A stretch of DNA of 64,000 nucleotides from Halomonas salipaludis. GTDB lineage: Bacteria > Pseudomonadota > Gammaproteobacteria > Pseudomonadales > Halomonadaceae. Both the position numbers and the translations under genes were made by a program. Location: positions 372,001-436,000 of the forward strand of contig NZ_NSKB01000002.1 of assembly GCF_002286975.1 (NCBI RefSeq), given 5' to 3'. Shown one piece after another: positions 8,898 through 16,883 of the stretch (the first letter of the stretch is position 1; the number at the start of each line of letters is the position of its first letter). Below the pieces are notes generated by a model that ran no database searches, had not been told where the DNA came from, and was given only the letters and a program-made list of their open reading frames with translations.

Positions 8898-9565
8898 CTA
8901 CCCCACTCTGCCTGCTGTTCGATTCCGACGGCACCCTGGTCGACAGCGAGATACTGCTCGCCGAGGTCATGGCCGAGGTGCTGCCGCGCTTCGGGCTACC
9001 CTTCACGCCGCGCCAGTATATGCAGGAGTTTCGTGGCGTCCGCTTCCTGACCATCGTGCTCGCCCTCGAACGGCGTCATGGCACCCTCGACGCTGCGCGC
9101 CGCGAACGCTTGGAGCAGGAGATGCGCACCCTGATGGAGCGGCGCATGCGCGCCGAGCTAATGCCCATCGCCGGCATGGCCGACGCCCTGGCGGCACTTG
9201 ACGCCCACCCCAAGGCGGTGGTCTCCAACGGCCCCGAGGCCAAGATTCGCTGTGCGATGGAGAGCGTGGGTTTCAGCCATCATTTCGAGGAGCGGCTGTT
9301 CAGCGCCTATACCCTCGAGGTGTGGAAACCGGATCCGGGCCTTTTTCTGCAGGCCGCCGCCAGCATGGGCTATCCACCGGCGCGCTGCGTGGTGATCGAC
9401 GACGCCTCGGTGGGCGTGGCCGCCGGCCTCGAGGCCGGCATGCAGGTGATTCACCTCAACCGCTTCCCCGCCGCCGAGACCACTCCCGTCGGAGCCATCG
9501 CCATCCATCACGCCAGCGAGCTGCCCGCGGCGGTGGCCCGCCTCACGGCGGACGCGATGGTCTAG
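8894..9565 (+). CDS. HAD-superfamily hydrolase, beta-phosphoglucomutase-like
   Basis: The 223-residue protein has HAD motif I DSDGTLVDSE (nucleophile Asp10, acid/base Asp12), a helical cap, motif II VVSNGPE, and motifs III/IV around WKPDPGLF and VVIDDASVGVAAG, typical of subfamily IA phosphatases such as YieH. It is coupled to the sugar-acid kinase by ATGA, so it probably acts on a phosphorylated sugar or sugar acid. The exact substrate cannot be read from sequence. It is tail-to-tail with the next gene, 7 bp apart. Confidence 0.82.
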   Translation: MTTPLCLLFDSDGTLVDSEILLAEVMAEVLPRFGLPFTPRQYMQEFRGVRFLTIVLALERRHGTLDAARRERLEQEMRTLMERRMRAELMPIAGMADALAALDAHPKAVVSNGPEAKIRCAMESVGFSHHFEERLFSAYTLEVWKPDPGLFLQAAASMGYPPARCVVIDDASVGVAAGLEAGMQVIHLNRFPAAETTPVGAIAIHHASELPAAVARLTADAMV

Positions 9566-9572
9566 CGCGACT

Positions 9573-10811
9573 TCAGAAGTAGGTCGCCAGAGCCTCCTTG
9601 ACCGTCAGGGTGTCATCGACCAACAGCAGCTGGCGCCACTTGTCGAAGGTGAGGCAGGGGTGAGAGGTGCCGAAGGCGATCACATCGCCGACGGCGATAG
9701 GAGTATCTTGGGGAATCGCCAGGAAGACGTGCTGATCCATGATGTGCGTCGTGTGCCAGGCCGTGACGTCAGCCGGAACCATGCCCGCTTCCGGTTGCGA
9801 GGCCAAGGGATAAAGCCGCAGCGGTAGCGGCAAGTCCGGCTCGTGGCCGATATCACGCTTGCCAAGCGCGATAATGGCAAGCCCCGGTTCGGGTAGCGAC
9901 TGGACATGGGCGAAGACTTCCAGCGCTGGCTGTAGCTCGCCTTCGAGGTGCGGATGGCGCGCCTTCACGTCGGCCATGGCGCCAGCATATAACTTGTGAT
10001 CATGCACCACATAGCAGCCCGGCCGCAGCACTGGTGTGTAGTGCTCGCGCAACTCGGCCTCGTCGAAGGCCTCGGCAATCAGGTCGAACCACTTGGAGCC
10101 AGACGCAGTGACGATCGGTGCCTCGCAGGCGAGCACACCGCTGGCGTGCAGCGCCCTGACGGTGTCGACCAACCGCTCGCCGTAGGCGCGGACCGCGGCG
10201 ACCTCGTCACCGCCGGCGATCATGCCCTCGTACCCCTCGACCCCCACCAGCCGCAGGGCCGGCTGCTCGGCGATGGCCGCCACCAGTGCCTCGACCTGGA
10301 TGGCATCGCGGCAACCGCAACGCCCCCCTGTCACGCCCAACTCGATCAGTACCTGCAGCTCGAGCCCTCGGGCGGCGAAGAAAGGCCCCAATTGGCCAAC
10401 ATTCTCAACACTATCCACGACACAGTAATAGTCGGCGCCGCCCTCGATCAGCTCGGCGACGATGCCCATATTGGCCTCGCCCACCAGCTGGTTGGCCATC
10501 AGCAGCCGACGCACCCCATGCACGAAGGCCGCCCGGCACTGCGATGCCGTGGCCAGAGTGATGCCCCAGGCACCGGCCTCGAGCTGACGCCGGAACAGCG
10601 CCGGCGCCATGGTGGTCTTGCCGTGGGGCGCCAGCCGCGCGCCATGGGCCTCGGCGAAGCGCTGCATCCACGCCAGGTTATGGGCCAGCGGCGCCTCATG
10701 GATCACCGCCGCCGGCAGCGGCACATCCCCAAGCAGTTTGCAGGGAATGGCAAGAGGAGTGCCTTTCTGCGGCAACACCGAAGAAGATGTTAAAGGAGTT
10801 GCTTCGTTCAT
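9573..10811 (-). CDS. D-threonine aldolase / D-serine dehydratase-like PLP enzyme
   Basis: The 412-residue protein has the alanine-racemase-type PLP barrel with the cofactor Lys65 in APHGKTTMAP, and a C-terminal domain with H384-x-C386 (SHPC), the zinc pair of eukaryotic-type D-serine dehydratases and D-threonine aldolases. It would remove D-3-hydroxy amino acids, giving pyruvate plus ammonia or glycine plus aldehyde; some relatives are called amino acid deaminase. Start 10811 follows GGAGA. The neighbouring IclR, ABC transporter, D-aminoacylase and RidA genes support D-amino-acid catabolism. Confidence 0.83.
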   Translation of the reverse strand: MNEATPLTSSSVLPQKGTPLAIPCKLLGDVPLPAAVIHEAPLAHNLAWMQRFAEAHGARLAPHGKTTMAPALFRRQLEAGAWGITLATASQCRAAFVHGVRRLLMANQLVGEANMGIVAELIEGGADYYCVVDSVENVGQLGPFFAARGLELQVLIELGVTGGRCGCRDAIQVEALVAAIAEQPALRLVGVEGYEGMIAGGDEVAAVRAYGERLVDTVRALHASGVLACEAPIVTASGSKWFDLIAEAFDEAELREHYTPVLRPGCYVVHDHKLYAGAMADVKARHPHLEGELQPALEVFAHVQSLPEPGLAIIALGKRDIGHEPDLPLPLRLYPLASQPEAGMVPADVTAWHTTHIMDQHVFLAIPQDTPIAVGDVIAFGTSHPCLTFDKWRQLLLVDDTLTVKEALATYF

Positions 10812-10841
10812 GGTCTGTCTCCAGACAGGGGGCAGCGGGTA

Positions 10842-11603
10842 TCACTCTCCGCTGGAGAGCGAACAGGACGCCTCACGCAATGCCGCAAGCAAGGTCTCCC
10901 GGCGGGTCTCATCGGCATCGCGGCCGACGGTGAAACAGAGGGTGGCCCGGGCCGGGCCGGCACCCTCGTATACAGGAACGGCCATGCAGCAAGCAAAGCT
11001 GTCGACCAACCCCTCGGTCATGGCGTAACCCCGACGACGCGTCGACTCGATATCGGCGATGAAGCCCTCGATATCGATACGCTCGCCGCTGGGAAGAACG
11101 AAATCTTCCTCCGGTATCAGCCCCAGCATCGCCTCCCGACTCATCCCACCGAGCAGCACCCGACCGGATGCGGTCCATGGAATCGGCACCTTCACACCCA
11201 CTTCAGAGCTGATACGAAACGGCCGAGCGCCATTCTCGTTGAGCATGACGGTGTACTTGTCGCCATCCAGCATGCACAGCTGAGTGGTCTCATCGAAGCG
11301 CGCCGATAGTTGACGCATTACTGGTCGGGCACGGCGCAGAAGATCGTTGTGATCGGCATAGTCGAGGCCGAAATAGTGCATTGCCCGGCCGAAGAAGATC
11401 CGGCCATCGCTAGTCGTCTCCAACCAGCCCGCTTCACTTAGCAGGCTGACCAGTTCGTATACGCTCGACCGCGGTGCGCCGGTCGCCTCAATCAGCTCCT
11501 TCGGCGTCATCGGTTGCCGATGCAGATGAAGCTGCTCACACAGAGAGATGACGCGATCGACGCCACGGGCACGGGGGGACGATGTGGTGTTGGAGCGGCT
11601 CAT
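10842..11603 (-). CDS. IclR-family transcriptional regulator
   Basis: The 253-residue protein has an N-terminal winged helix-turn-helix (about residues 32-62, TPKELIEATGAPRSSVYELVSLL) and a C-terminal IclR effector domain with the usual SSEVGVKVPIPWTASGRVLLGG segment. It is divergent from the amino-acid ABC operon and codirectional with the D-amino-acid lyase, and two tandem palindromes lie in the shared promoter region. It probably controls both arms of the module. Start 11603 follows GAGGTGAT. Confidence 0.88.
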   Translation of the reverse strand: MSRSNTTSSPRARGVDRVISLCEQLHLHRQPMTPKELIEATGAPRSSVYELVSLLSEAGWLETTSDGRIFFGRAMHYFGLDYADHNDLLRRARPVMRQLSARFDETTQLCMLDGDKYTVMLNENGARPFRISSEVGVKVPIPWTASGRVLLGGMSREAMLGLIPEEDFVLPSGERIDIEGFIADIESTRRRGYAMTEGLVDSFACCMAVPVYEGAGPARATLCFTVGRDADETRRETLLAALREASCSLSSGE

Positions 11604-11705
11604 ATCACCTCGTTGATGAGTACATAGGCCCCAGTCTACCCCTCTGTGGCGGCAGCTGGTTAACCCACTTGCGCAGCGCTAATGAATGGGTGCAGTATAA
11701 CTCTA

Positions 11706-11739
11706 TCCGATAAACCAGACAACGGTCTGATATACCGGA
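11706..11739. promoter_or_regulatory. Tandem palindromic operators between iclR and ABC operon
   Basis: TCCGATAAACCAGA (11706-11719) and TCTGATATACCGGA (11726-11739) both fit TCYGRTWWAYCRGA and are exactly 20 bp apart, i.e. on the same face of the helix. A TATAAC at 11696-11701 is a possible -10 box for the ABC operon just upstream, so binding downstream of it could block transcription. The likely binder is the adjacent IclR protein. Confidence 0.6.
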
Positions 11740-11769
11740 CAACAACAGCAACAAGATGAGCCTACTTCC

Positions 11770-12609
11770 ATGAAAACGACTCTCAAAGCATTTGGCGCTA
11801 TTGCGGCGCTCACCCTCCTCCCCTCTCTTGCCGCCACAACGGCTCAGGCCGATACCCTGCGGACGGTGCTCGATCGAGGCGAACTCATCGTCGGTACTGG
11901 TAGTTCGAACCCTCCCTGGCACTTCACCGATAAGGGGCAGACCGTAGGGTTCGATGCCGATATCGGTCATATCCTGGCCCAGGGCCTGTTCAACGACCCC
12001 AGCAAGGTCCGCTTCGTCAATCAATCATCGGATGCCCGCATCCCCAACCTGTTGACGAATAAGGTCGATATCTCCTGCCAGGGGATGACGGTCACATCTG
12101 CCCGCGCCCAGCAGGTCGCGTTCACCGTGCCCTACTACCGGGAGGGCGTCGGTCTGCTGGTGCTCGAGGGTAGCGACTACGGCAACTATGACGCACTCCA
12201 GGACGCTGGCGACGACATTACCGTCGCAGTACTACAGAACGTCTATGCCGAAGAGATGGTTCACCAAGCGCTGCCACAAGCAAGGGTCGATCAGTATGAG
12301 AGCCAAAACCTGATCTACCAGGCACTCAACTCGCGTCGCGCCGCCGCCGTCGCCACCGACCTGTCGACGTTGAAGTGGTACATGAAAAACAACCCCGGTC
12401 GCTATGCCGATGCCGGCTACAGCTGGAACCCGCAGTCCTATGCCTGCGCCGTCTCACCCGATGACCAGCGCTGGTTGAACTTCGTCAACACCACCCTCGA
12501 AGAAGCCATGTACGGCGTCGAGTTCCAGCGCTATGCCGACGCGTTCGAACAGTGGTTTGGCGAGCGTCCTCCTGCCCCGCAGACCGGCTTCCCCGCTGAA
12601 ATGCGCTAA
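11770..12609 (+). CDS. Amino-acid ABC transporter periplasmic binding protein
   Basis: The 279-residue protein has a signal peptide (hydrophobic core, then a site after TTAQA) and a family 3 solute-binding domain beginning LRTVLDRGELIVGTGSSNPPWHF. It would capture a polar amino acid and deliver it to the two permeases and ATPase encoded downstream. Because D-aminoacylase, RidA and a D-amino-acid lyase are neighbours, the ligand may be a D-amino acid or N-acyl amino acid; that is inference. Confidence 0.88.
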   Translation: MKTTLKAFGAIAALTLLPSLAATTAQADTLRTVLDRGELIVGTGSSNPPWHFTDKGQTVGFDADIGHILAQGLFNDPSKVRFVNQSSDARIPNLLTNKVDISCQGMTVTSARAQQVAFTVPYYREGVGLLVLEGSDYGNYDALQDAGDDITVAVLQNVYAEEMVHQALPQARVDQYESQNLIYQALNSRRAAAVATDLSTLKWYMKNNPGRYADAGYSWNPQSYACAVSPDDQRWLNFVNTTLEEAMYGVEFQRYADAFEQWFGERPPAPQTGFPAEMR

Positions 12610-12620
12610 CCCGGCCCGCT

Positions 12621-12654
12621 GACGTTGCCTGGCAGCTCCTTGCCCGGCAACGTC
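12621..12654 (+). repeat. Intercistronic hairpin after the binding-protein gene
   Basis: GACGTTGCC (12621-12629) pairs perfectly with GGCAACGTC (12646-12654) between the binding-protein gene and the first permease. There is no U-run. It probably stabilises the upstream mRNA or partly terminates, giving more binding protein than permease. Confidence 0.6.
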
Positions 12655-12688
12655 CCACTACACTGCTTCCTCGTGCAGATGGACCGAC

Positions 12689-13354
12689 ATGAACTATCAC
12701 TTCAACTTCGCCCCCATCCTGAATCAGTGGCCGTTGCTGCTCAGCGGTATCGGCCTCGGCCTGCTGTTGGCGCTAGTATCGATCGCCATCGGTTCCGTTC
12801 TAGGGCTGGTAGTGGCCTTCGCCAGCCGTGCCCCAAGCCGCTGGCTGCGCAGCCTAGCCTTTACCTGGATCTCGATGCTTCGCAATCTACCGATCCTAGT
12901 GATCGTGCTGTTCCTGTTTTTCGGTATGCCGCAGTTGGGGCTGTCGCTGGACAAGATCACCAGCTTCATCGTGGCCTTGTCGCTCTACGCCAGCGCCTAC
13001 ATGGCGGAGGTCTTTCGCGGCGGCCTGTTGAGCGTCCCCCAGGGCCAGACCGAAGCCGGACAGGCGATCGGCCTGACGTCGCTTCGCATCAAACGCTATA
13101 TCGTGCTGCCGATCATGTTTCGCAACGCACTGCCCGCGTTCGGCAACAACTTCATTTCCCTGTTCAAGGACACCTCCCTGGCTGCCACCATCGCGGTTCC
13201 CGAGCTGACCTACTACGCCCGCAAGATCAATTCTGAAACCTTCCGGGTGATCGAGGTCTGGCTCGTCGCCTCGCTGCTCTACATCGCCTGCTGCTTCGCC
13301 ATCACGCTGGTGCTGAGGGCGATGGAGAAGCGATTGGTGCTGGAGAAAAGCTGA
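12689..13354 (+). CDS. Amino-acid ABC transporter permease 1 (HisM/GlnP type)
   Basis: The 221-residue membrane protein has about five hydrophobic spans. The EAA-type cytoplasmic loop (QTEAGQAIGLTSLRIKRYIVLP) contacts the ATPase. Length and order fit the polar amino-acid uptake family. It is followed after 1 bp by a second, different permease, so the channel is probably a heterodimer. Confidence 0.9.
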   Translation: MNYHFNFAPILNQWPLLLSGIGLGLLLALVSIAIGSVLGLVVAFASRAPSRWLRSLAFTWISMLRNLPILVIVLFLFFGMPQLGLSLDKITSFIVALSLYASAYMAEVFRGGLLSVPQGQTEAGQAIGLTSLRIKRYIVLPIMFRNALPAFGNNFISLFKDTSLAATIAVPELTYYARKINSETFRVIEVWLVASLLYIACCFAITLVLRAMEKRLVLEKS

Positions 13355-13355
13355 C

Positions 13356-14030
13356 ATGGAATGGGATTACTTTCTGAATCAAGTGGTCGCCAATCGCGCT
13401 GCCCTGGTGAACGGTACGGCGATCACCTTCGCGGTGTCGCTGATCGCGATCATGGCTGGAACCGTGCTCGGCATGGTGATCGGCATCGCGGTCACCTACG
13501 GTGGCAAACCACTCAAGTGGCCGGCCCGACTCCACATCGACATCATTCGCGGTACGCCCGTGCTGGTTCTGGTGCTGGCGACGTTCTACGTCTCCTCCGC
13601 CGTGGGCCTGAATCTCACCGCTTTCCAGGCGGGTGCACTGGCACTCACGCTGTTCTGCTCATCTCACGTCGGGGAGATATTGCGGGGCGCCCTGCAATCG
13701 TTGTCGCGCGGGCAGATCGAAGCCGGCCGGGCGATCGGCCTCACCTTCGGCAGCATTTTTCGCTACATCCTGTTCCCCCAGGCGTTGCGTTACGCCCTGC
13801 CGACCTGGATCACCGCCGCGGTAGAGATGGTCAAGGCCTCGACGCTGCTGTCGGTGATCGGTGTCGCCGAGCTGCTACTCACGACCCAACAGATCATCAG
13901 CAACAACTTTCTCAACATGCAGTTCTACCTGCTGGCCGGGGTGATCTATTTCCTGATCAACTTCGCCATCGAGCAGGTTGGGCGTTTCATCGGTCGGCGT
14001 CTCGACCAAGCGACGAGGAAAACGGTATGA
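13356..14030 (+). CDS. Amino-acid ABC transporter permease 2
   Basis: The 224-residue membrane protein carries the loop [23 protein letters not shown], diagnostic of polar amino-acid ABC permeases. It pairs with the preceding permease. Its stop overlaps the ATPase start as ATGA, which favours coupled translation. Confidence 0.9.
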   Translation: MEWDYFLNQVVANRAALVNGTAITFAVSLIAIMAGTVLGMVIGIAVTYGGKPLKWPARLHIDIIRGTPVLVLVLATFYVSSAVGLNLTAFQAGALALTLFCSSHVGEILRGALQSLSRGQIEAGRAIGLTFGSIFRYILFPQALRYALPTWITAAVEMVKASTLLSVIGVAELLLTTQQIISNNFLNMQFYLLAGVIYFLINFAIEQVGRFIGRRLDQATRKTV

Positions 14031-14791
14031 CCCCTATCGTGGAAGTGCGCGACTTACACAAGCGGTTCGGTGAACTCGACGTACTGAAGGGCATCGATTT
14101 CACGGTCGCCGAGGGTGAGGTCGTGTCGATCATCGGCGCCAGCGGTTCCGGCAAGACCACCCTACTGCGCTGCCTCAACCTGCTCGAGGAGTTTCACCAG
14201 GGCGAGGTACTGATCGGCGGCGAAACGATTGGCTACAGCATCCGACGTGGCCAACGGGTCCGAATCCGCGAGCAGGAAGTCGCACGTCAGCGTGCGATGA
14301 CCGGCATGGTGTTCCAGGCCTTCAATCTGTTTCCGCACATGAGCGCGCTGGACAACGTCACGCTTGGGTTGACCAAGGTTCGCGGCATGCCGAGGTCCGA
14401 GGCGGTCGAGCTGGCGGATCACTGGCTCGAGCGGGTGGGCATGCTCGAGCGTCGGGATCATCGCCCTTCCCAGCTCTCCGGTGGCCAGCAGCAGCGTGTG
14501 GCCATTGCCAGAGCCATCGCCATGAACCCCAAGGTGATGCTGTTCGACGAAGCCACTTCCGCACTCGACCCAGAGCGCGTCGGCGAGGTGCTAGAGACGA
14601 TTCGATCCCTCGCCCAGGAGGGCATGACCATGGTGTTGGTCACGCATGAGATGCGATTCGCGCGGGACGTCTCCGACAAGGTCGTCTTCATGGAAGCAGG
14701 CAGAATCGCCGAACAGGGGCCGCCCCAGCGGTTGTTCCTGCATCCCGAGTCGCCGCGCCTGCAGGCGTTTCTTAAGACCTCGTCGTTCTAG
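14027..14791 (+). CDS. Amino-acid ABC transporter ATP-binding protein (GlnQ/HisP type)
   Basis: The 254-residue ATPase has Walker A GASGSGKT (37-44), signature LSGGQ (150-154), Walker B VMLFDE (170-175) and the H-loop at VTHEM. The frame is open far upstream inside the permease gene, but ATG 14027 overlaps that gene's stop and gives the standard start [15 protein letters not shown]. It completes a binding protein-permease-permease-ATPase operon that continues into the D-aminoacylase gene. Confidence 0.92.
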   Translation: MTPIVEVRDLHKRFGELDVLKGIDFTVAEGEVVSIIGASGSGKTTLLRCLNLLEEFHQGEVLIGGETIGYSIRRGQRVRIREQEVARQRAMTGMVFQAFNLFPHMSALDNVTLGLTKVRGMPRSEAVELADHWLERVGMLERRDHRPSQLSGGQQQRVAIARAIAMNPKVMLFDEATSALDPERVGEVLETIRSLAQEGMTMVLVTHEMRFARDVSDKVVFMEAGRIAEQGPPQRLFLHPESPRLQAFLKTSSF

Positions 14792-14869
14792 ATTTCGCAG
14801 CAAAGCCATATTCGGTCTACGCCCTTCGCACCTCCTGGGCGACTGCCCGCCAGCCATTGGGAGACAGAC

Positions 14870-16351
14870 ATGCCCGACGACCTGCTGATCCGCAATGCCA
14901 TGCTACTCGACGGTAGCGGCGCTCCACCCTTCGCTGGTGACGTGGCGATTCGCGGCGGGCGCATCATGGCAATCGGCATCCTGAAGGGCCGCGAGGCGAC
15001 GACCGTCATCGATGCCGATGGTCGCTACCTGGCACCGGGGTTTATCGATGTACATACCCATGACGACACCAACGTGATCCGCACCCCGGACATGCTGCCC
15101 AAGCTCTCCCAGGGGGTGACCACGGTGGTGGTGGGCAACTGCGGCATCAGCGCCAGCCCCGTGTCCCTCGCAAGCGAGGTCCCCGATCCCATGAACCTGC
15201 TGGGGCGGGCCGAGGATTTCCGCTACCCAAGCTTCGCCACCTATGCCGAAGCGGTAGATAAGGCAGTGCCTAGCGTCAACGTCGCCGCCTTGGTGGGCCA
15301 CACCAGCCTACGCAGCCAGGTGATGGATGACTTCGCACGCCCCGCCCAAGCGAGCGAGATCGCCGCAATGGAACGCCTGCTGCGCCGGGCCCTGGACGAG
15401 GGCGCCCTAGGGCTCAGCTCGGGGCTCGCCTACCGCAACGCCTTCCATGCCCCCACTGCGGAGATGGCACCGCTGGTGGCCGCCGTGGGCGAGGCCGGCG
15501 GCATCTACACCACTCATCTGCGCGACGAGTTCGCCGGCCTGCCGGGCGCCATGGACGAGGCCTTCGCCACCGCCCGTCACGGCCGGGTGCCGTTGGTGAT
15601 CTCGCACCTCAAGTGCGCTGGCGCCGGCAACTGGGGCGGCGCCCCCCACGCCCTGAAGAAGCTGGAAGATGCCGCCCGCCACCAGCGCGCCCACTGCGAC
15701 TGCTACCCCTATACCGCCGGCTCCTCGACCCTCGACCTGGGCCAGGTCAGCGACGAGATCGAGATCACCATCACCTGGTCCGAGCCGCATCCCGAGCAGG
15801 CGCGCCGCCCGCTCACGGCAATTGCCGAGGAGTGGAAGCTGTCGCTGCTGGAGACCGCCGAGCGGCTGCAGCCGGCCGGGGCGGTCTACCACAACATGAG
15901 CGAGGACGACATGCGCCGGGTGCTGGCCCATCCGCTGTCGATGGTCGGCTCCGACGGTCTGCCCAACGACCCCCATCCGCACCCGCGTCTGTGGGGCGCC
16001 TTCCCCCGGGTGCTGGCCCACTACAGCCGCGACCTGGCGCTGATGCCGCTGGCCGAAGCGGTACGCAAGATGACTGGGCTCTCGGCGGCCAACTTCGGCC
16101 TTACCGACCGCGGCGTGATCCGCGAGGGGGCCTATGCCGACCTGACGCTCTTCAACCTCGAGACCCTGGAAGACACCGCCGACTACGCCACGCCCATCGC
16201 CCCGGCCCAGGGCATTGAGTTGGTGGTGGTCAATGGCACGATCGCCTACCGCCAGGGAGCGGCCACCGGCGAGCGCGCCGGGCGCATGCTGCGCCGCACC
16301 CGGCGTATCCCCAATACCCTGACCCAAAATAGCAAGGAGGAATCTCAATGA
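14870..16351 (+). CDS. N-acyl-D-amino-acid deacylase (D-aminoacylase)
   Basis: The 493-residue amidohydrolase has the metal motif HTHDD (H62, H64), the conserved metal-bridging cysteine in VVGNCGIS (C91), and a late GSDGLPNDPHPHPR segment typical of D-aminoacylases. It hydrolyses N-acyl-D-amino acids to D-amino acid plus carboxylate, in the cytoplasm. Start 14870 follows GGGAGA. Its position after an amino-acid ABC transporter suggests uptake of the acylated substrate. The stop overlaps ridA by 4 bp. Confidence 0.9.
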   Translation: MPDDLLIRNAMLLDGSGAPPFAGDVAIRGGRIMAIGILKGREATTVIDADGRYLAPGFIDVHTHDDTNVIRTPDMLPKLSQGVTTVVVGNCGISASPVSLASEVPDPMNLLGRAEDFRYPSFATYAEAVDKAVPSVNVAALVGHTSLRSQVMDDFARPAQASEIAAMERLLRRALDEGALGLSSGLAYRNAFHAPTAEMAPLVAAVGEAGGIYTTHLRDEFAGLPGAMDEAFATARHGRVPLVISHLKCAGAGNWGGAPHALKKLEDAARHQRAHCDCYPYTAGSSTLDLGQVSDEIEITITWSEPHPEQARRPLTAIAEEWKLSLLETAERLQPAGAVYHNMSEDDMRRVLAHPLSMVGSDGLPNDPHPHPRLWGAFPRVLAHYSRDLALMPLAEAVRKMTGLSAANFGLTDRGVIREGAYADLTLFNLETLEDTADYATPIAPAQGIELVVVNGTIAYRQGAATGERAGRMLRRTRRIPNTLTQNSKEESQ

Positions 16352-16740
16352 GCATTACCCGTTACGGCGTCGAAGGCGGCGTCGGCACCGGCGGCCAGAA
16401 GCTGCCCTTCGCCCGCGCCGTAGAAGCCGGTGGCTGGCTCTACGTTTCCGGTCAAACGCCGATGACCGACGGCGAAGTCGTCGAGGGCGGCATCGTCGCG
16501 CAGACTCGGCTCGCCTTCGACAACTGCCTGACGATCATGACGGAGGCCGGCTATGGCGTGGAGGACGTGGTGCACGTCACCGCGGTACTCACCGACGCCC
16601 GCTATTTCTCGTCCTTCAACAAGGTGTTCCGCGAGATCTTCGGCGACCACCCGCCGGCACGCATCTGTAGCGTCCAGGACCTGGTGGTGGACTGCAAGGT
16701 GGAGGTGGACGTGAAGTGCTTCCGGGCCGACCGGGCCTGA
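16348..16740 (+). CDS. RidA-family 2-iminoacid/enamine deaminase
   Basis: The 130-residue protein has the RidA fold signature, with Arg105 in PARICSVQDL corresponding to the catalytic arginine that binds the substrate carboxylate. RidA proteins speed hydrolysis of reactive enamine/imine intermediates released by PLP-dependent dehydratases, which fits the D-serine dehydratase-like enzyme of this module. A strong site (AGGAGG) lies inside the 3' end of the deacylase gene. Confidence 0.9.
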   Translation: MSITRYGVEGGVGTGGQKLPFARAVEAGGWLYVSGQTPMTDGEVVEGGIVAQTRLAFDNCLTIMTEAGYGVEDVVHVTAVLTDARYFSSFNKVFREIFGDHPPARICSVQDLVVDCKVEVDVKCFRADRA

Positions 16741-16746
16741 AGAGAG

Positions 16747-16860
16747 GGTGCCGTGCTCCCGGCAAGGAGCACGGCACCAGACCGCCGGCGGATGTTTCCT
16801 GACAGACGATGCCCGCCGACGATCGAGACATTGCTTACCACCGGCCGCGGCAACGGCCGG
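16747..16860 (+). repeat. Two hairpins with the same CGGCAA loop
   Basis: A 13-bp perfect stem (16747-16759 with 16766-16778) and a 7-bp stem (16841-16847 with 16854-16860) both enclose CGGCAA, in the leader between ridA and the symporter gene. The first looks like a terminator without a U-run. They may lower or attenuate symporter expression. Confidence 0.5.
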
Positions 16861-16883
16861 GCAAACAACGATAAGAGGCTACC

